Of a stretch of 64,000 bases of DNA, positions 44,202 to 53,374 are shown one piece after another. The notes below the pieces were generated by a model. It saw only the letters and a list, made by a program, of their open reading frames with translations, searched no databases and was not told where the DNA came from. Position 1 is the stretch's first letter. The number at the start of each line of letters is the position of its first letter. A program made the position numbers and the translations under genes. The stretch comes from Bacteroidota bacterium (GTDB lineage Bacteria; Bacteroidota; Bacteroidia; Bacteroidales; GCA-2748055): NCBI GenBank assembly GCA_024244665.1, contig JAAEOI010000150.1, forward strand, positions 1-64,000, in the 5' to 3' direction.

Positions 44202-45641
44202 ATGCTGTTTAATTCACTACAGTTTATCTTCTTTTTCCCCATCGTAGTAGCACTCTATTTTGTGCTTAAGCCGAAGTACAGGTGGGTATTGCTTCTACTG
44301 GCCAGCTACTATTTTTATATGTGCTGGAATTACAAGTATGTGGTCCTGATTATCACGTCAACCCTCATTGACTATGTGTCCGGTATCCTCCTCTACAAGG
44401 CAGGGAGAAAGCGGTACAGGATCTTTTTTCTCCTGCTAAGCCTGGGAACCAACCTGGGATTGCTCTTCTTCTTTAAGTATTTCAATTTCTTCAGTGATAG
44501 CCTCAATGTTATTTTCAGTAAGCTGAATATCTTCTATGAGACTCCTACTTACAACTACCTGCTGCCGGTGGGGATATCTTTCTATACCTTCCAGACCCTT
44601 AGTTATACAATTGATATTTACAGGGGAAAAAGGGAACCCGAGTACCACCTGGGTAAATTTGCACTTTTTGTCTCCTTCTTCCCACAGTTGGTGGCCGGCC
44701 CTATCGAACGCTCGGTAAACCTGCTGCCACAGTTCTCCCGTACCTACAAATTTGAGTATGAGAGGGTGAAGAGCGGGATACTGCTGATGGTCTGGGGATT
44801 CTTTAAAAAGGTGGTTATTGCTGACCGGCTGGCCGAGTATGTCAACCTGGTGTACAACAATGCGTCTGATTATTCCGGGATTCAACACGGACTGGCCACG
44901 CTCTTTTTCTCCTTCCAGATCTATTGTGACTTTTCCGGCTATTCTGACATTGCCATCGGGGCGGCCCTGATCATGGGATACAACCTGATGACCAACTTCA
45001 AGCGGCCCTACCTCTCCCAGAATATCGGTGAATTCTGGCGCAGGTGGCATATCTCACTTTCCACGTGGTTCCGTGATTATGTCTATATCCCCCTGGGTGG
45101 AAACCGGGTGGCAAAATGGCGGTGGCAGGTCAACCTGTTTATCACCTTCCTGGTGAGCGGCCTGTGGCACGGTGCAAACTGGACCTTTGTGGTGTGGGGC
45201 GGGCTTCATGGCTTCTACCTGGTTTTTGCCTTATGGATCAATAAGCTTACCACCGCATTCAACTCTTTTACACGGCTCGACCGTCTTCCGGAGCTGCACA
45301 GGGTCCTGAGGATTATTAAAACTTTCATCCTGGTAATCTTCGCATGGATCTTCTTCCGCGCCAACAGCCTTGGTGATGCCCTTCTGATCATTCAGCGAAT
45401 CTTTATCTTTGAACCCGGCACCGTTGTCAACCTGTATCAGTATAAAGCGGACCTGGTCATCGCCCTGGGCGGAATTGCACTTCTGGTATTTATCGAGGTG
45501 CTGGAAGAGCAGATCGGGCTTTATGCCAGGCTGAAGAAACTGGGGCGTCCTGTTAAATGGGTCCTGGTGATCTCTCTTTTGCTGCTTATTATTCTGCTGG
45601 GTAAGTGGAATGAGGCAGATTTTCTCTATTTTCAGTTCTAA
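44202..45641 (+). CDS. MBOAT-family O-acyltransferase (AlgI-like)
   Basis: 479 residues with about 11 membrane helices. Family motifs include LLPVGISFYTFQTLSYTIDI, FFPQLVAGPIERS, WRRWHISLSTWFRDYVYIPL and the catalytic-His region VSGLWHGANWTFVVWGGLHG. AlgI-type proteins move acetyl groups across the inner membrane to a periplasmic transferase. The next gene (10 bp downstream) encodes an AlgX/AlgJ-like SGNH protein, a classic pair. Together they should O-acetylate the polysaccharide made by this locus. Confidence 0.93.
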   Translation: MLFNSLQFIFFFPIVVALYFVLKPKYRWVLLLLASYYFYMCWNYKYVVLIITSTLIDYVSGILLYKAGRKRYRIFFLLLSLGTNLGLLFFFKYFNFFSDSLNVIFSKLNIFYETPTYNYLLPVGISFYTFQTLSYTIDIYRGKREPEYHLGKFALFVSFFPQLVAGPIERSVNLLPQFSRTYKFEYERVKSGILLMVWGFFKKVVIADRLAEYVNLVYNNASDYSGIQHGLATLFFSFQIYCDFSGYSDIAIGAALIMGYNLMTNFKRPYLSQNIGEFWRRWHISLSTWFRDYVYIPLGGNRVAKWRWQVNLFITFLVSGLWHGANWTFVVWGGLHGFYLVFALWINKLTTAFNSFTRLDRLPELHRVLRIIKTFILVIFAWIFFRANSLGDALLIIQRIFIFEPGTVVNLYQYKADLVIALGGIALLVFIEVLEEQIGLYARLKKLGRPVKWVLVISLLLLIILLGKWNEADFLYFQF

Positions 45642-45651
45642 GTAAGATTTG

Positions 45652-46725
45652 ATGAGCGAAAAACTTTTGAAAATATTGATTTATGTGGCCGGAGCAGTCT
45701 GTCTGTTCGCCTTCGTTGCCATCAGGTCATTACCGGTAATGAACAGCGTTCTGGTTGAGAAGATGATTCCCGAACACTGGGAATTTTCCAAATATGGAGA
45801 ACTTTACTATTTCAACTATATATCCGAGTTTAAGGAAGTGCTACCCGAACCTGTCAGGAAATACAGGTTTTGTGAAAAGCATCCCGCTATGGAGCAGGCC
45901 GACATCCTGATGTTCGGTGACAGCTTTCTGGATATCTCCAGGCAGTATACCCTTCCCGAAAGGTTGTCCGATTCACTGAACACGAGGGTCTTCTTTCACC
46001 GCTTTCTTGCTCCCCAGGAGTCCAATCCTTTCTGTCCCCTGCCTGAAGCCTTTGAGAACAGTGAGACGAAAATCCTGATCTATGAGACGGTTGAACGCAA
46101 TATCCCAATGAAATTTGATGAGGCATACGGGGACGCAGATTGTATCAGTGGGGAAACGGGGAGGATGGAGGCCATCTTGGAAAAGGTCTTCTATCAGAAA
46201 AACGAGGAGATGTACAAGCAACTGCTAAAGCGAAGTGTTTTTACTTCCGGGATTTTTGCGGTCAATGCCGGTGCCAAATTTAATATGTTCGGCTATGTAT
46301 CATCTCAAACTCCCAGGTACAAAACAGGGGATCAGCCCTGGCTGTTCCATCACAGACAGGTAAATGGTGAGCCGGGAAGCTTCTATTATCACCATAGTGA
46401 TGAAGAGATCGGACGCTACTGCGATCATATTGCCCTGCTTCAGAAGGAGGTAAAGGAGCGCCTGAATATGGATATGATCTTTCTCCCGGTTCCGAACAAA
46501 TATACCATCTACAGTCACCTAGTTTGCAGTGATCCTTACGACAACTTTCTCCCAAGGCTATGTAAAGGACTGGAAGAGAGGAATGTGACCTTTGTGAGCC
46601 TGTATGATGATTACATCAGTGCCGAAGAGATTCTCTATTACGGGACCGATACCCACTGGAACATCCGGGGGGTTGATATTGCCCTGGAAAACCTGGTGGA
46701 GACTATAAACTCAATAAAAAACTAA
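45652..46725 (+). CDS. AlgX/AlgJ-like SGNH acyltransferase
   Basis: 357 residues from the ATG at 45652; the TTG one codon earlier is less likely. One N-terminal membrane anchor (about 7-28). SGNH blocks: ADILMFGDSFLDISRQY (catalytic Ser), ILIYETVERNIP, MIFLPVPNKYTIYSH and GTDTHWNIRGVDIALE (DTHW Asp/His pair), as in AlgX, AlgJ and related DHHW proteins. It faces the periplasm and likely transfers acetyl groups received from the MBOAT protein encoded upstream. Fairly distant from the named proteins by eye. Confidence 0.85.
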   Translation: MSEKLLKILIYVAGAVCLFAFVAIRSLPVMNSVLVEKMIPEHWEFSKYGELYYFNYISEFKEVLPEPVRKYRFCEKHPAMEQADILMFGDSFLDISRQYTLPERLSDSLNTRVFFHRFLAPQESNPFCPLPEAFENSETKILIYETVERNIPMKFDEAYGDADCISGETGRMEAILEKVFYQKNEEMYKQLLKRSVFTSGIFAVNAGAKFNMFGYVSSQTPRYKTGDQPWLFHHRQVNGEPGSFYYHHSDEEIGRYCDHIALLQKEVKERLNMDMIFLPVPNKYTIYSHLVCSDPYDNFLPRLCKGLEERNVTFVSLYDDYISAEEILYYGTDTHWNIRGVDIALENLVETINSIKN

Positions 46726-46743
46726 TATTTAAAGCCTGAAACA

Positions 46744-47526
46744 ATGAAAGTAGTTATTCTCGCAGGTGGTTTTGGAACCCGTATAAGCGAAGAGAGCGGG
46801 ATTCGTCCCAAACCGATGGTTGAAGTCGGAGGAATGCCAATCATCTGGCATATCATGAAGATCTATTCCGCCCACGGATTTAATGAATTTGTAATCTGCT
46901 GTGGATACAAAGGATCTGTGATCAAGGAGTATTTCTCCAACTATTTCCTGCACAACTCGGACATCACTTTTGATATGCGCAACAACAGGATGGATGTGCA
47001 TAAGAAGACCGGTGAAGATTGGAAAGTGACCCTGGTTGATACAGGTGAGAGGACAATGACCGGCGGAAGGATCCGGCGCATCAGGGAGTTTATCGACGGC
47101 CCTTTCTTCCTGACCTACGGGGATGGTGTGACCGACATTAATATTTCTGAACTTCTCGGTTTCCATAAGAAACAGAATTCACTTGTGACACTTTCGGCTG
47201 TGCAGCCTCCGGGCAGATTCGGAGCTTTCAATCTTCCTCAGGATGATTCAAAGGTCAGCAGTTTCAGAGAAAAGCCGACCGGTGACGGGAACGATTCTGC
47301 CTGGATCAACGGTGGGTTCTTCGTTGTGGAACCAGAGGCCATTGACCTGATTGAAGGGGACCGCACGGTTTGGGAGCGAGAACCCATGGAAAATATTGCA
47401 CGGCAAGGGAAACTGAGTGCTTTTAAGCATACTGGTTTCTGGCAGTCAATGGATACCCTCAGGGATAAAAATGTTCTTGAAGATCTCTGGAGTTCGGGAA
47501 ATCCCCCCTGGAAAGTTTGGGACTGA
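46744..47526 (+). CDS. rfbF: Glucose-1-phosphate cytidylyltransferase
   Basis: 260 residues, the standard length. The nucleotidyl transferase signature [69 protein letters not shown] and [14 protein letters not shown] are all present. It makes CDP-glucose from CTP and glucose-1-phosphate. In Salmonella and Yersinia the next enzyme is CDP-glucose 4,6-dehydratase (RfbG); no such gene follows here. It leads the block of sugar-modifying genes at 46.7-52.4 kb. Confidence 0.94.
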   Translation: MKVVILAGGFGTRISEESGIRPKPMVEVGGMPIIWHIMKIYSAHGFNEFVICCGYKGSVIKEYFSNYFLHNSDITFDMRNNRMDVHKKTGEDWKVTLVDTGERTMTGGRIRRIREFIDGPFFLTYGDGVTDINISELLGFHKKQNSLVTLSAVQPPGRFGAFNLPQDDSKVSSFREKPTGDGNDSAWINGGFFVVEPEAIDLIEGDRTVWEREPMENIARQGKLSAFKHTGFWQSMDTLRDKNVLEDLWSSGNPPWKVWD

Positions 47527-47560
47527 TTCTGATTTACAACCAATAGCTAAAACCAAAAAT

Positions 47561-48607
47561 ATGAAAATTCTTATCACCGGAAACCTGGGTTATGTGGGCT
47601 CCGTTCTTACAAAAAACCTAAGAAAACGTTATCCTGAAGCTGAACTGATCGGATTTGATGCCGGTTATTTTGCACGTAACCTTACAACACCTTTGCACAC
47701 TCCCGAGGTCTACCTCGACAAACAGGTCTACGGGGATGTCAGATCTTTCCCTGCGGAAATTCTTGACGGTGTGGATACAGTGATCCAGCTGGCGGCCGTA
47801 TCAAATGATCCCATTGGTAATAAATTTGAAGAGATTACCCTTGACGTGAACCACAAAGCGGTGGTTGATATTGCAAAGAAAGCCAAGGAGAGAGGTGTGA
47901 AGAGGGTTGTGTTTGCCTCCAGTTGCAGCGTATACGGGATTGCCGATAAGGATGCCAGGAGTGAATCTTCGGATGTGAATCCCCTGACAGCCTATGCAAG
48001 GAGTAAGGTCTTCTCCGAGAGGGACCTGAAGCCCCTGGCCGATGATAATTTCATGGTAACCTGCCTGAGATTTGCCACTGCATGCGGAATGAGCCAGAGG
48101 CTTCGTCTCGATCTGGTGCTCAATGATTTTGTGGCAGGTGCAAGCGCAACGGACCAGATCACCATCCTGAGTGACGGTTCTCCCTGGCGCCCGCTGATTA
48201 ATGTGCACGATATGTCCAGGGCGCTTATGTGGGGGCACGAGAGAAGTACAGATGCAGGAGGGAATTACCTCGTGGTGAATACAGGCAGTAACCGCTGGAA
48301 CTACCAGATCAGGGACCTGGCCTACAGTATTAAAGAGAGCCTTCCCCATGTGGATGTCTCCATAAACCAGAATGCACTACCCGATAAACGTTCCTACAAG
48401 GTGGACTTCGGATTGTATGAAAAACTGGCACCGCAGCATCAGCCTGAATATGAATTGGAGCAAACCATCAAGGACCTGTCCGACGGACTGAAAGCCATGG
48501 ATTTTAATGATCCGGATTTCAGGGAGTCAGACCTGATCCGTCTCCATGTGGTAAATAAACTGATAGAGCAGAAGGTAATTGATCAGAACCTCTTTGTGAT
48601 CCGCTAG
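47561..48607 (+). CDS. NAD-dependent epimerase/dehydratase (extended SDR)
   Basis: 348 residues from the ATG at 47561; the frame runs back into rfbF without similarity. Cofactor motif MKILITGNLGYVGSVL (GNLGYVG), VIQLAAVSNDP, and the catalytic set SSCSVYG with YARSK (Tyr/Lys). There is no TDE triad, which marks 4,6-dehydratases, so epimerisation or reduction is more likely. NVHDMSRALMWG fits a nucleotide-sugar binding loop. It lies 34 bp after rfbF and ends directly at the RfbC-like start. Its substrate should be CDP-linked by context. Confidence 0.85.
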   Translation: MKILITGNLGYVGSVLTKNLRKRYPEAELIGFDAGYFARNLTTPLHTPEVYLDKQVYGDVRSFPAEILDGVDTVIQLAAVSNDPIGNKFEEITLDVNHKAVVDIAKKAKERGVKRVVFASSCSVYGIADKDARSESSDVNPLTAYARSKVFSERDLKPLADDNFMVTCLRFATACGMSQRLRLDLVLNDFVAGASATDQITILSDGSPWRPLINVHDMSRALMWGHERSTDAGGNYLVVNTGSNRWNYQIRDLAYSIKESLPHVDVSINQNALPDKRSYKVDFGLYEKLAPQHQPEYELEQTIKDLSDGLKAMDFNDPDFRESDLIRLHVVNKLIEQKVIDQNLFVIR

Positions 48608-49159
48608 ATGAAATTCATCAAGACAGCTCTGAAAGGAGCCTTTGTGATGGAGCTTGAGCCTTTCCGGGATCACCGGGGGCTTTTTGCCCGGACCTTCTGT
48701 AAGGAGGAGTTCGGGGACATGGGCCATGGGGGAGAGTTTGTACAGTTCAACCACTCCCATACCAACCTGAAAGGTGCACTCAGGGGGCTCCATTACCAGC
48801 TTCCCCCGTACAGCGAGATCAAACTGATCCGCTGCATCAGGGGCAGTGTCTTTGATGTGATCGTTGATATTCGTGAAGGCTCTCCCACCTTCCTTAAACA
48901 TTTCTGTGTGAAGCTTTCCGCTGATAACATGAAAAGCATCTATGTGCCTGAAGGTTTTGCCCACGGGTTTCAGACACTGGAGGACCATTCGGAACTGATC
49001 TATCATCACTCGAGCTACTATACACCCGGTCATGAAGGAGCCATCCGCTACAACGATCCCATACTTGGGATCCGGTGGCCCCTTGAACCAACTGATATTT
49101 CGGAGAGAGATAACGAGCATACTTTATTAAATCATCATTTTAAAGGAATAATCATATGA
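48608..49159 (+). CDS. dTDP-4-dehydrorhamnose 3,5-epimerase-like protein (RfbC family)
   Basis: 183 residues, cupin fold. FVQFNHSHTNLKGALRGLHY holds the catalytic His, IKLIRCIRGSVFDVIVDIRE the Asp partner, and VPEGFAHGFQTLEDHSELIY the Tyr-containing tail region. Family members epimerise a 4-keto-6-deoxy sugar nucleotide at C3 and/or C5. The start follows the previous stop with no gap, and its own stop overlaps the methyltransferase ATG (ATGA). The context indicates a CDP- or dTDP-keto sugar substrate. Confidence 0.87.
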   Translation: MKFIKTALKGAFVMELEPFRDHRGLFARTFCKEEFGDMGHGGEFVQFNHSHTNLKGALRGLHYQLPPYSEIKLIRCIRGSVFDVIVDIREGSPTFLKHFCVKLSADNMKSIYVPEGFAHGFQTLEDHSELIYHHSSYYTPGHEGAIRYNDPILGIRWPLEPTDISERDNEHTLLNHHFKGIII

Positions 49160-50388
49160 AATGTCGTCATTGTCAGTCAGATCTGAAACATATATTTGTT
49201 GATCTGGTCAATTGCCCCCCTTCCAACGCCATGCTCAATGAGGCGCAGCTGAATGAGCCGGAAGTCTTCTATCCGCTAAAAATATTTGTATGTGATCAGT
49301 GCTGGCTGGTCCAGGTGGATGAAATGAAAAGTTCTCAGGAGATCTTTGATAATGAGTATACCTATTTCTCATCTTTCTCCACAAGCTGGCTGGCCCATGC
49401 CAAAAAGTATGTGGATTATATGACAGAGAGGTTTGGTTTTAACAGCGAATCCCAGGTGATAGAGATTGCCTCAAATGACGGTTACCTATTGCAGTATTTT
49501 AAGGAGAAGGGGATTCCGGTACTGGGTGTTGAGCCTACAGCCAATACTGCAGCCGCAGCTGCTGAGAAGGGGATTGAATCGATCGTGGAGTTTTTCGGAA
49601 CTAATTTTTCACAGGAGAGGCTGGTTGACCGGGGGATAAAAGCAGACCTGATCCTTGGCAATAATGTGCTGGCCCATGTACCCGACATCAACGATTTCGT
49701 CCAGGGTATGAAACGTGCCCTTAAAGAGGAGGGGGTAATCACCATGGAGTTCCCCCACCTGATGAAACTGGTTGAGGAGAACCAGTTTGATACGATCTAT
49801 CATGAGCATTTCAGCTATATCTCATTTCACGCGGTCAGCAGGGTATTTGAATCACAGGGACTGGAGATGTTTGATGTCCAGGAGATCCCCACCCACGGAG
49901 GTTCACTGAGGATCTTTGCAAAGCACAAGGAGGATAAGACCAAAGAGATCTCTTCAAATGTTGCTGAGCTGCTGGCCAAGGAGGCGAAGGCTGGCATGAC
50001 CACACTGGAATACTACGAGGGATTCCAGGAGGTGGTGGATAAGATCAAGTATGATGCATGGAGTTTCCTGATCGAACAGAAGAGAGCGGGAAAAAAGGTG
50101 GTTGGTTATGGTGCCGCTGCCAAGGGAAATACCCTGCTAAACTATTGTGGTATCAAGGGGAACGACCTGATTAGTTTTGTTTCGGATGCTTCCCCGCACA
50201 AGCAGGATAAATACCTTCCTGCTGCAAGGATACCGGTGCTTGCACCCGATAAGATCAGGGAGTATCAACCCGACTATGTAATCATATTCCCATGGAACCT
50301 GAGTAAGGAGATTGGGGAGCAACTCTCATATATCCGCGATTGGGACGGTAAATTTGCGGTATTTATTCCGGAGCTGACGATCTTCTGA
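49156..50388 (+). CDS. Sugar C-methyltransferase (TylC3/NovU-like)
   Basis: 410 residues in the three-part layout of this family. A zinc-binding N-terminal domain (MKCRHCQSDL and VCDQCWLVQV) is followed by a SAM domain (VIEIASNDGYLLQYFKEKGI, LGVEPTANTAA, LILGNNVLAHVPDINDFVQG, FDTIYHEHFSYISFH) and a C-terminal domain (VVGYGAAAKGNTLLNYCGI). It adds a methyl group to C3 of a 3- or 4-keto nucleotide sugar, giving a branched deoxysugar. Coupled by ATGA to the epimerase gene. Confidence 0.9.
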   Translation: MKCRHCQSDLKHIFVDLVNCPPSNAMLNEAQLNEPEVFYPLKIFVCDQCWLVQVDEMKSSQEIFDNEYTYFSSFSTSWLAHAKKYVDYMTERFGFNSESQVIEIASNDGYLLQYFKEKGIPVLGVEPTANTAAAAAEKGIESIVEFFGTNFSQERLVDRGIKADLILGNNVLAHVPDINDFVQGMKRALKEEGVITMEFPHLMKLVEENQFDTIYHEHFSYISFHAVSRVFESQGLEMFDVQEIPTHGGSLRIFAKHKEDKTKEISSNVAELLAKEAKAGMTTLEYYEGFQEVVDKIKYDAWSFLIEQKRAGKKVVGYGAAAKGNTLLNYCGIKGNDLISFVSDASPHKQDKYLPAARIPVLAPDKIREYQPDYVIIFPWNLSKEIGEQLSYIRDWDGKFAVFIPELTIF

Positions 50389-50390
50389 TC

Positions 50391-51698
50391 ATGCCGCTGA
50401 ATTTGGATGAAATACGGAGCGGGGAGTTTGGACAGGAGATGCATGACCTGATCACCGAACTCTATCCCTTTTGCAGGAGCATTACCGGGGATGGCGTACG
50501 CCAGACCCTGGAGGTGGTCGGCAAATATATTCCCCTGGAGGTAAGGGAGGTCCCCACGGGCACCCCGGTTTTTGACTGGGAGATCCCCAGAGAGTGGAAC
50601 GCCAGGGATGGCTGGATCAAAAACAGCAAAGGGGAGAAGATTGTCGATTTTAAGAAATTGAACCTTCACCTTTTGAATTACAGCAGTCCCATCCACCAAA
50701 AAGTGACCCTGGAGGAGCTGAAGGCCCATGTTTTTACCATACCTGATCAGCCGGAACTGGTTCCCTACCGGACCTCCTACTACAAGGAGATGTGGGGTTT
50801 TTGCATGAGCCAGAACCAGCTGGACGCCTTGGAGGAAGATAGTTATGAGGTTTTCATCGATACCACCCTGGAAGAGGGGCATCTGACCTACGGCGAATAC
50901 CTGGTTCGTGGCGATTCTGAGGAGGAGGTGCTGATCTCCACTCATGTTTGTCACCCTTCGCTGTGCAACGATAACCTTTCGGGGATAGCAGTGGCCGCTA
51001 TACTTGCCAGGGAACTGGAACGGATCGGCCCGCTTTACTCCTACCGCTTCCTCTTTATCCCGGGGACCATAGGTTCCATAGCCTGGCTGAGCCTGAATGA
51101 ATCCAATCTGAACCGGATTAAACATGGTTTGGTACTCACACTCCTGGGCGATGATTCCGATTTCACCTACAAACGATCCAGGCAGGAGGGTGCGGCGATC
51201 GACCGGGTGGCCGATTATATTTTGTCCGGGATGCAAACAGGAGAACCGGTGGTGACAGATTTCATCCCCTATGGCTATGACGAAAGGCAGTTTTGTTCCC
51301 CCGGGATAGATCTGCCTGTTGGCTGTTTCACAAGGAAACCTTTCGGGGCATTCCCGGAATACCACACATCGGCCGATAACCTGGAGTTTGTGAAACCTGG
51401 CAGACTGGCAGAATCAATACAGACAATAACTTCCATCCTGCAGATACTTGAAAAGAACGGAACCTATATCAACCTGAATCCCAAATGTGAACCGCAGCTT
51501 GGAAGAAGGGGGCTGTATGACAGGCTCGGGGGTACCAACGACAGCAAAACCCTGCAACTGGCCATACTCTGGGTGCTCAATTTCTCTGATGGTATGCACG
51601 ATCTTCTGGATATTGCTAAAAGATCCGGTATTGATTTTCAACTGGTAGCCCTGGCAGCTGAACAGTTGCTGGATGCACAATTATTAAAGGAGGCCTGA
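50391..51698 (+). CDS. DUF4910 aminopeptidase-like protein
   Basis: 435 residues, no signal peptide. An M28-like zinc peptidase core is suggested by LISTHVCHPSLCNDNLSGIA (His/Asp region), FLFIPGTIGSIAWLSLNES, RQFCSPGIDLPVGCFTRKP and FPEYHTSADN (His/Asp). The N-terminus (EMHDLITELYPFCRSITGDG) and a C-terminal winged-helix-like part complete the DUF4910 layout. Members are found in nucleotide-sugar and surface-polysaccharide clusters, and a sugar-amide role has been proposed rather than protein digestion; that part is uncertain. It starts 2 bp after the methyltransferase stop. Confidence 0.8.
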   Translation: MPLNLDEIRSGEFGQEMHDLITELYPFCRSITGDGVRQTLEVVGKYIPLEVREVPTGTPVFDWEIPREWNARDGWIKNSKGEKIVDFKKLNLHLLNYSSPIHQKVTLEELKAHVFTIPDQPELVPYRTSYYKEMWGFCMSQNQLDALEEDSYEVFIDTTLEEGHLTYGEYLVRGDSEEEVLISTHVCHPSLCNDNLSGIAVAAILARELERIGPLYSYRFLFIPGTIGSIAWLSLNESNLNRIKHGLVLTLLGDDSDFTYKRSRQEGAAIDRVADYILSGMQTGEPVVTDFIPYGYDERQFCSPGIDLPVGCFTRKPFGAFPEYHTSADNLEFVKPGRLAESIQTITSILQILEKNGTYINLNPKCEPQLGRRGLYDRLGGTNDSKTLQLAILWVLNFSDGMHDLLDIAKRSGIDFQLVALAAEQLLDAQLLKEA

Positions 51699-51700
51699 TC

Positions 51701-52420
51701 ATGATTGAACTTTTTGGAAAGACTGCTTTGGTAACCGGTGCAACCGGAGGAATGGGCAGGGAGATTACACTTGCGCTGGCCAGGGAGGGAGCCAGGCTGG
51801 TCCTTATGGACTACGAACAATCGAGGCTGGATGCTTTGAAGCTCCAGATAGAGAAGGAGTACAGCGTTGATGTGAGGAGTATATGTCTGGACCTGTCGGG
51901 TCAGATAGAGAAGGAGGCGGCGGAAATTTCCGCTTCAACCGGGCCTGTTGATATCCTGGTATATACAGCAGGAACAATTACCCCGAATCTCCTGGAGGCG
52001 GTTGACAGCAAGGAGTATGAGCAGCAGTTCAATATCAATTTCCAATCGGCCTGGTACCTGGTACGGGCGATGCTTTCAGGCCTGAAGGAGAGGAAAGGGC
52101 AGATTGTGATGATCTCTTCCTCCATTATAATGAATGCAAAAGCTGATCTTTCAGTCTATACAGCGAGCAAACATGCCTTGGCAGGCTTTACAGAATCGCT
52201 GAGGCAGGAGGTAAATTCCCACGGGGTGAGGGTGGTCAATATTGTACCTGGCAAAACAGCAACCCCCCTGCTTGAGAAGCTTAGCAAGAATGCCGGGCAG
52301 GAGTATGATTCGGATAAATTGCTTCAGCCCTACGACATTGCCTGCACGGTTCTGCATGTTCTGAAATTGCCCCTCACGGCGGAAATCACCGATTTGCACA
52401 TCAGGTCCATGCGAAAATAG
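51701..52420 (+). CDS. Short-chain dehydrogenase/reductase
   Basis: 239 residues. Classical SDR: ALVTGATGGMGREITLALA (GxxxGxG), YTAGTITPN (NNAG-equivalent), ISSSIIMNAKADLSVYTASK with the Tyr and Lys. It has a strong ribosome site (AAAGGAGG about 12 bases before ATG). Placed at the end of the CDP-sugar block, it probably performs a keto reduction on the nucleotide sugar. Substrate not known. Confidence 0.85.
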   Translation: MIELFGKTALVTGATGGMGREITLALAREGARLVLMDYEQSRLDALKLQIEKEYSVDVRSICLDLSGQIEKEAAEISASTGPVDILVYTAGTITPNLLEAVDSKEYEQQFNINFQSAWYLVRAMLSGLKERKGQIVMISSSIIMNAKADLSVYTASKHALAGFTESLRQEVNSHGVRVVNIVPGKTATPLLEKLSKNAGQEYDSDKLLQPYDIACTVLHVLKLPLTAEITDLHIRSMRK

Positions 52421-52435
52421 AGATCCAGAAAGAAT

Positions 52436-53374
52436 ATGATGAGTTCAGAACAAAAGCAAGCACTTGTAAGCATTGGAGTACCAGCCTACAACGGGGAGGC
52501 CTTCCTCAGGGAGAGCCTGGACAGTATCCTGAAGCAGAGCTATACCAACTGGGAGTGTGTCATAAGTAACAATTCCAGTACCGACCGTACCCCGGAAATT
52601 GCAGAGGAGTACTGCCGGGCCGACTCCCGGTTCAGGGTGGTCCATACCCCCGAACTGCTGCCCATTTCCGAAAACTGGAATTTTACTTTCCTGAACAGGA
52701 ACACAGAATCGAAATATTTTAAGATCCTTCCTGCAGATGACCTTATCTATCCCTCTTACCTGCAGGAGATGGTGAATGTGATGGAGGGTGATCATGATGT
52801 GGGAATATGCACATCCTACCGGCTGGTGGACAGGAAAGTCAGGGCCGATGGCCTGAATCCGGCAGAGGGAAATGTATTTGATGGAAAGAGGATCCTTGTG
52901 GCCCAGTTGAAGCGGGAGTTTGATCTGACCAGTTCCGCCAATGCCGTGCTTTACAGGGTGGAAGCCCTGAATAAAACAGAGGCATTTCCCCATATCTTCC
53001 AGGATAAACCCTACCACAATGATACCTGGCTTTCATACCAGCTATTAAGTGAATTCAAACTGGGATTCGTGTTCCAGGTGCTGAGTTATACACGCAGGCA
53101 TGAAGGGACGGTAACCAGTACAGTGACACATAGTCTTGACACGCCCCTCTATTTTTGGGAACTGGCCCTGCATCGTTATATGGACCTGGATCCGGAGCTG
53201 AGCAAGGTGTACAGGGAAACCCGGCTGAAATACACCAATTTGTTTTTGAGGAGTTGGTTCAGGACTAACAGGAAGGTGATTTCCTGGCATAAAGAGAGAC
53301 TTGAACGCCCCATACGATTAAGTGAGTATATACATGTTTTAATGAGGAGGTTGACATTTAATCGGATAAAATGA
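52436..53374 (+). CDS. Glycosyltransferase family 2
   Basis: 312 residues (ATG at 52436 or 52439). GT-A features: SIGVPAYNGEAFLRESLDSI, NNSSTDRTPEIAEEY, and the metal-binding ADDL in FKILPADDLIYPSYL. RVEALNKTEAFPHIFQD and NDTWLSYQLL follow. It adds one sugar to the lipid-linked repeat unit at the cytoplasmic side of the inner membrane. It overlaps the flippase start by ATGA. Confidence 0.88.
   Translation: MMSSEQKQALVSIGVPAYNGEAFLRESLDSILKQSYTNWECVISNNSSTDRTPEIAEEYCRADSRFRVVHTPELLPISENWNFTFLNRNTESKYFKILPADDLIYPSYLQEMVNVMEGDHDVGICTSYRLVDRKVRADGLNPAEGNVFDGKRILVAQLKREFDLTSSANAVLYRVEALNKTEAFPHIFQDKPYHNDTWLSYQLLSEFKLGFVFQVLSYTRRHEGTVTSTVTHSLDTPLYFWELALHRYMDLDPELSKVYRETRLKYTNLFLRSWFRTNRKVISWHKERLERPIRLSEYIHVLMRRLTFNRIK

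Noticed and set aside
50274..51365. 363-codon minus-strand ORF opposite the DUF4910 gene
   Set aside because: Long but antisense to a conserved gene and with no recognisable motif.
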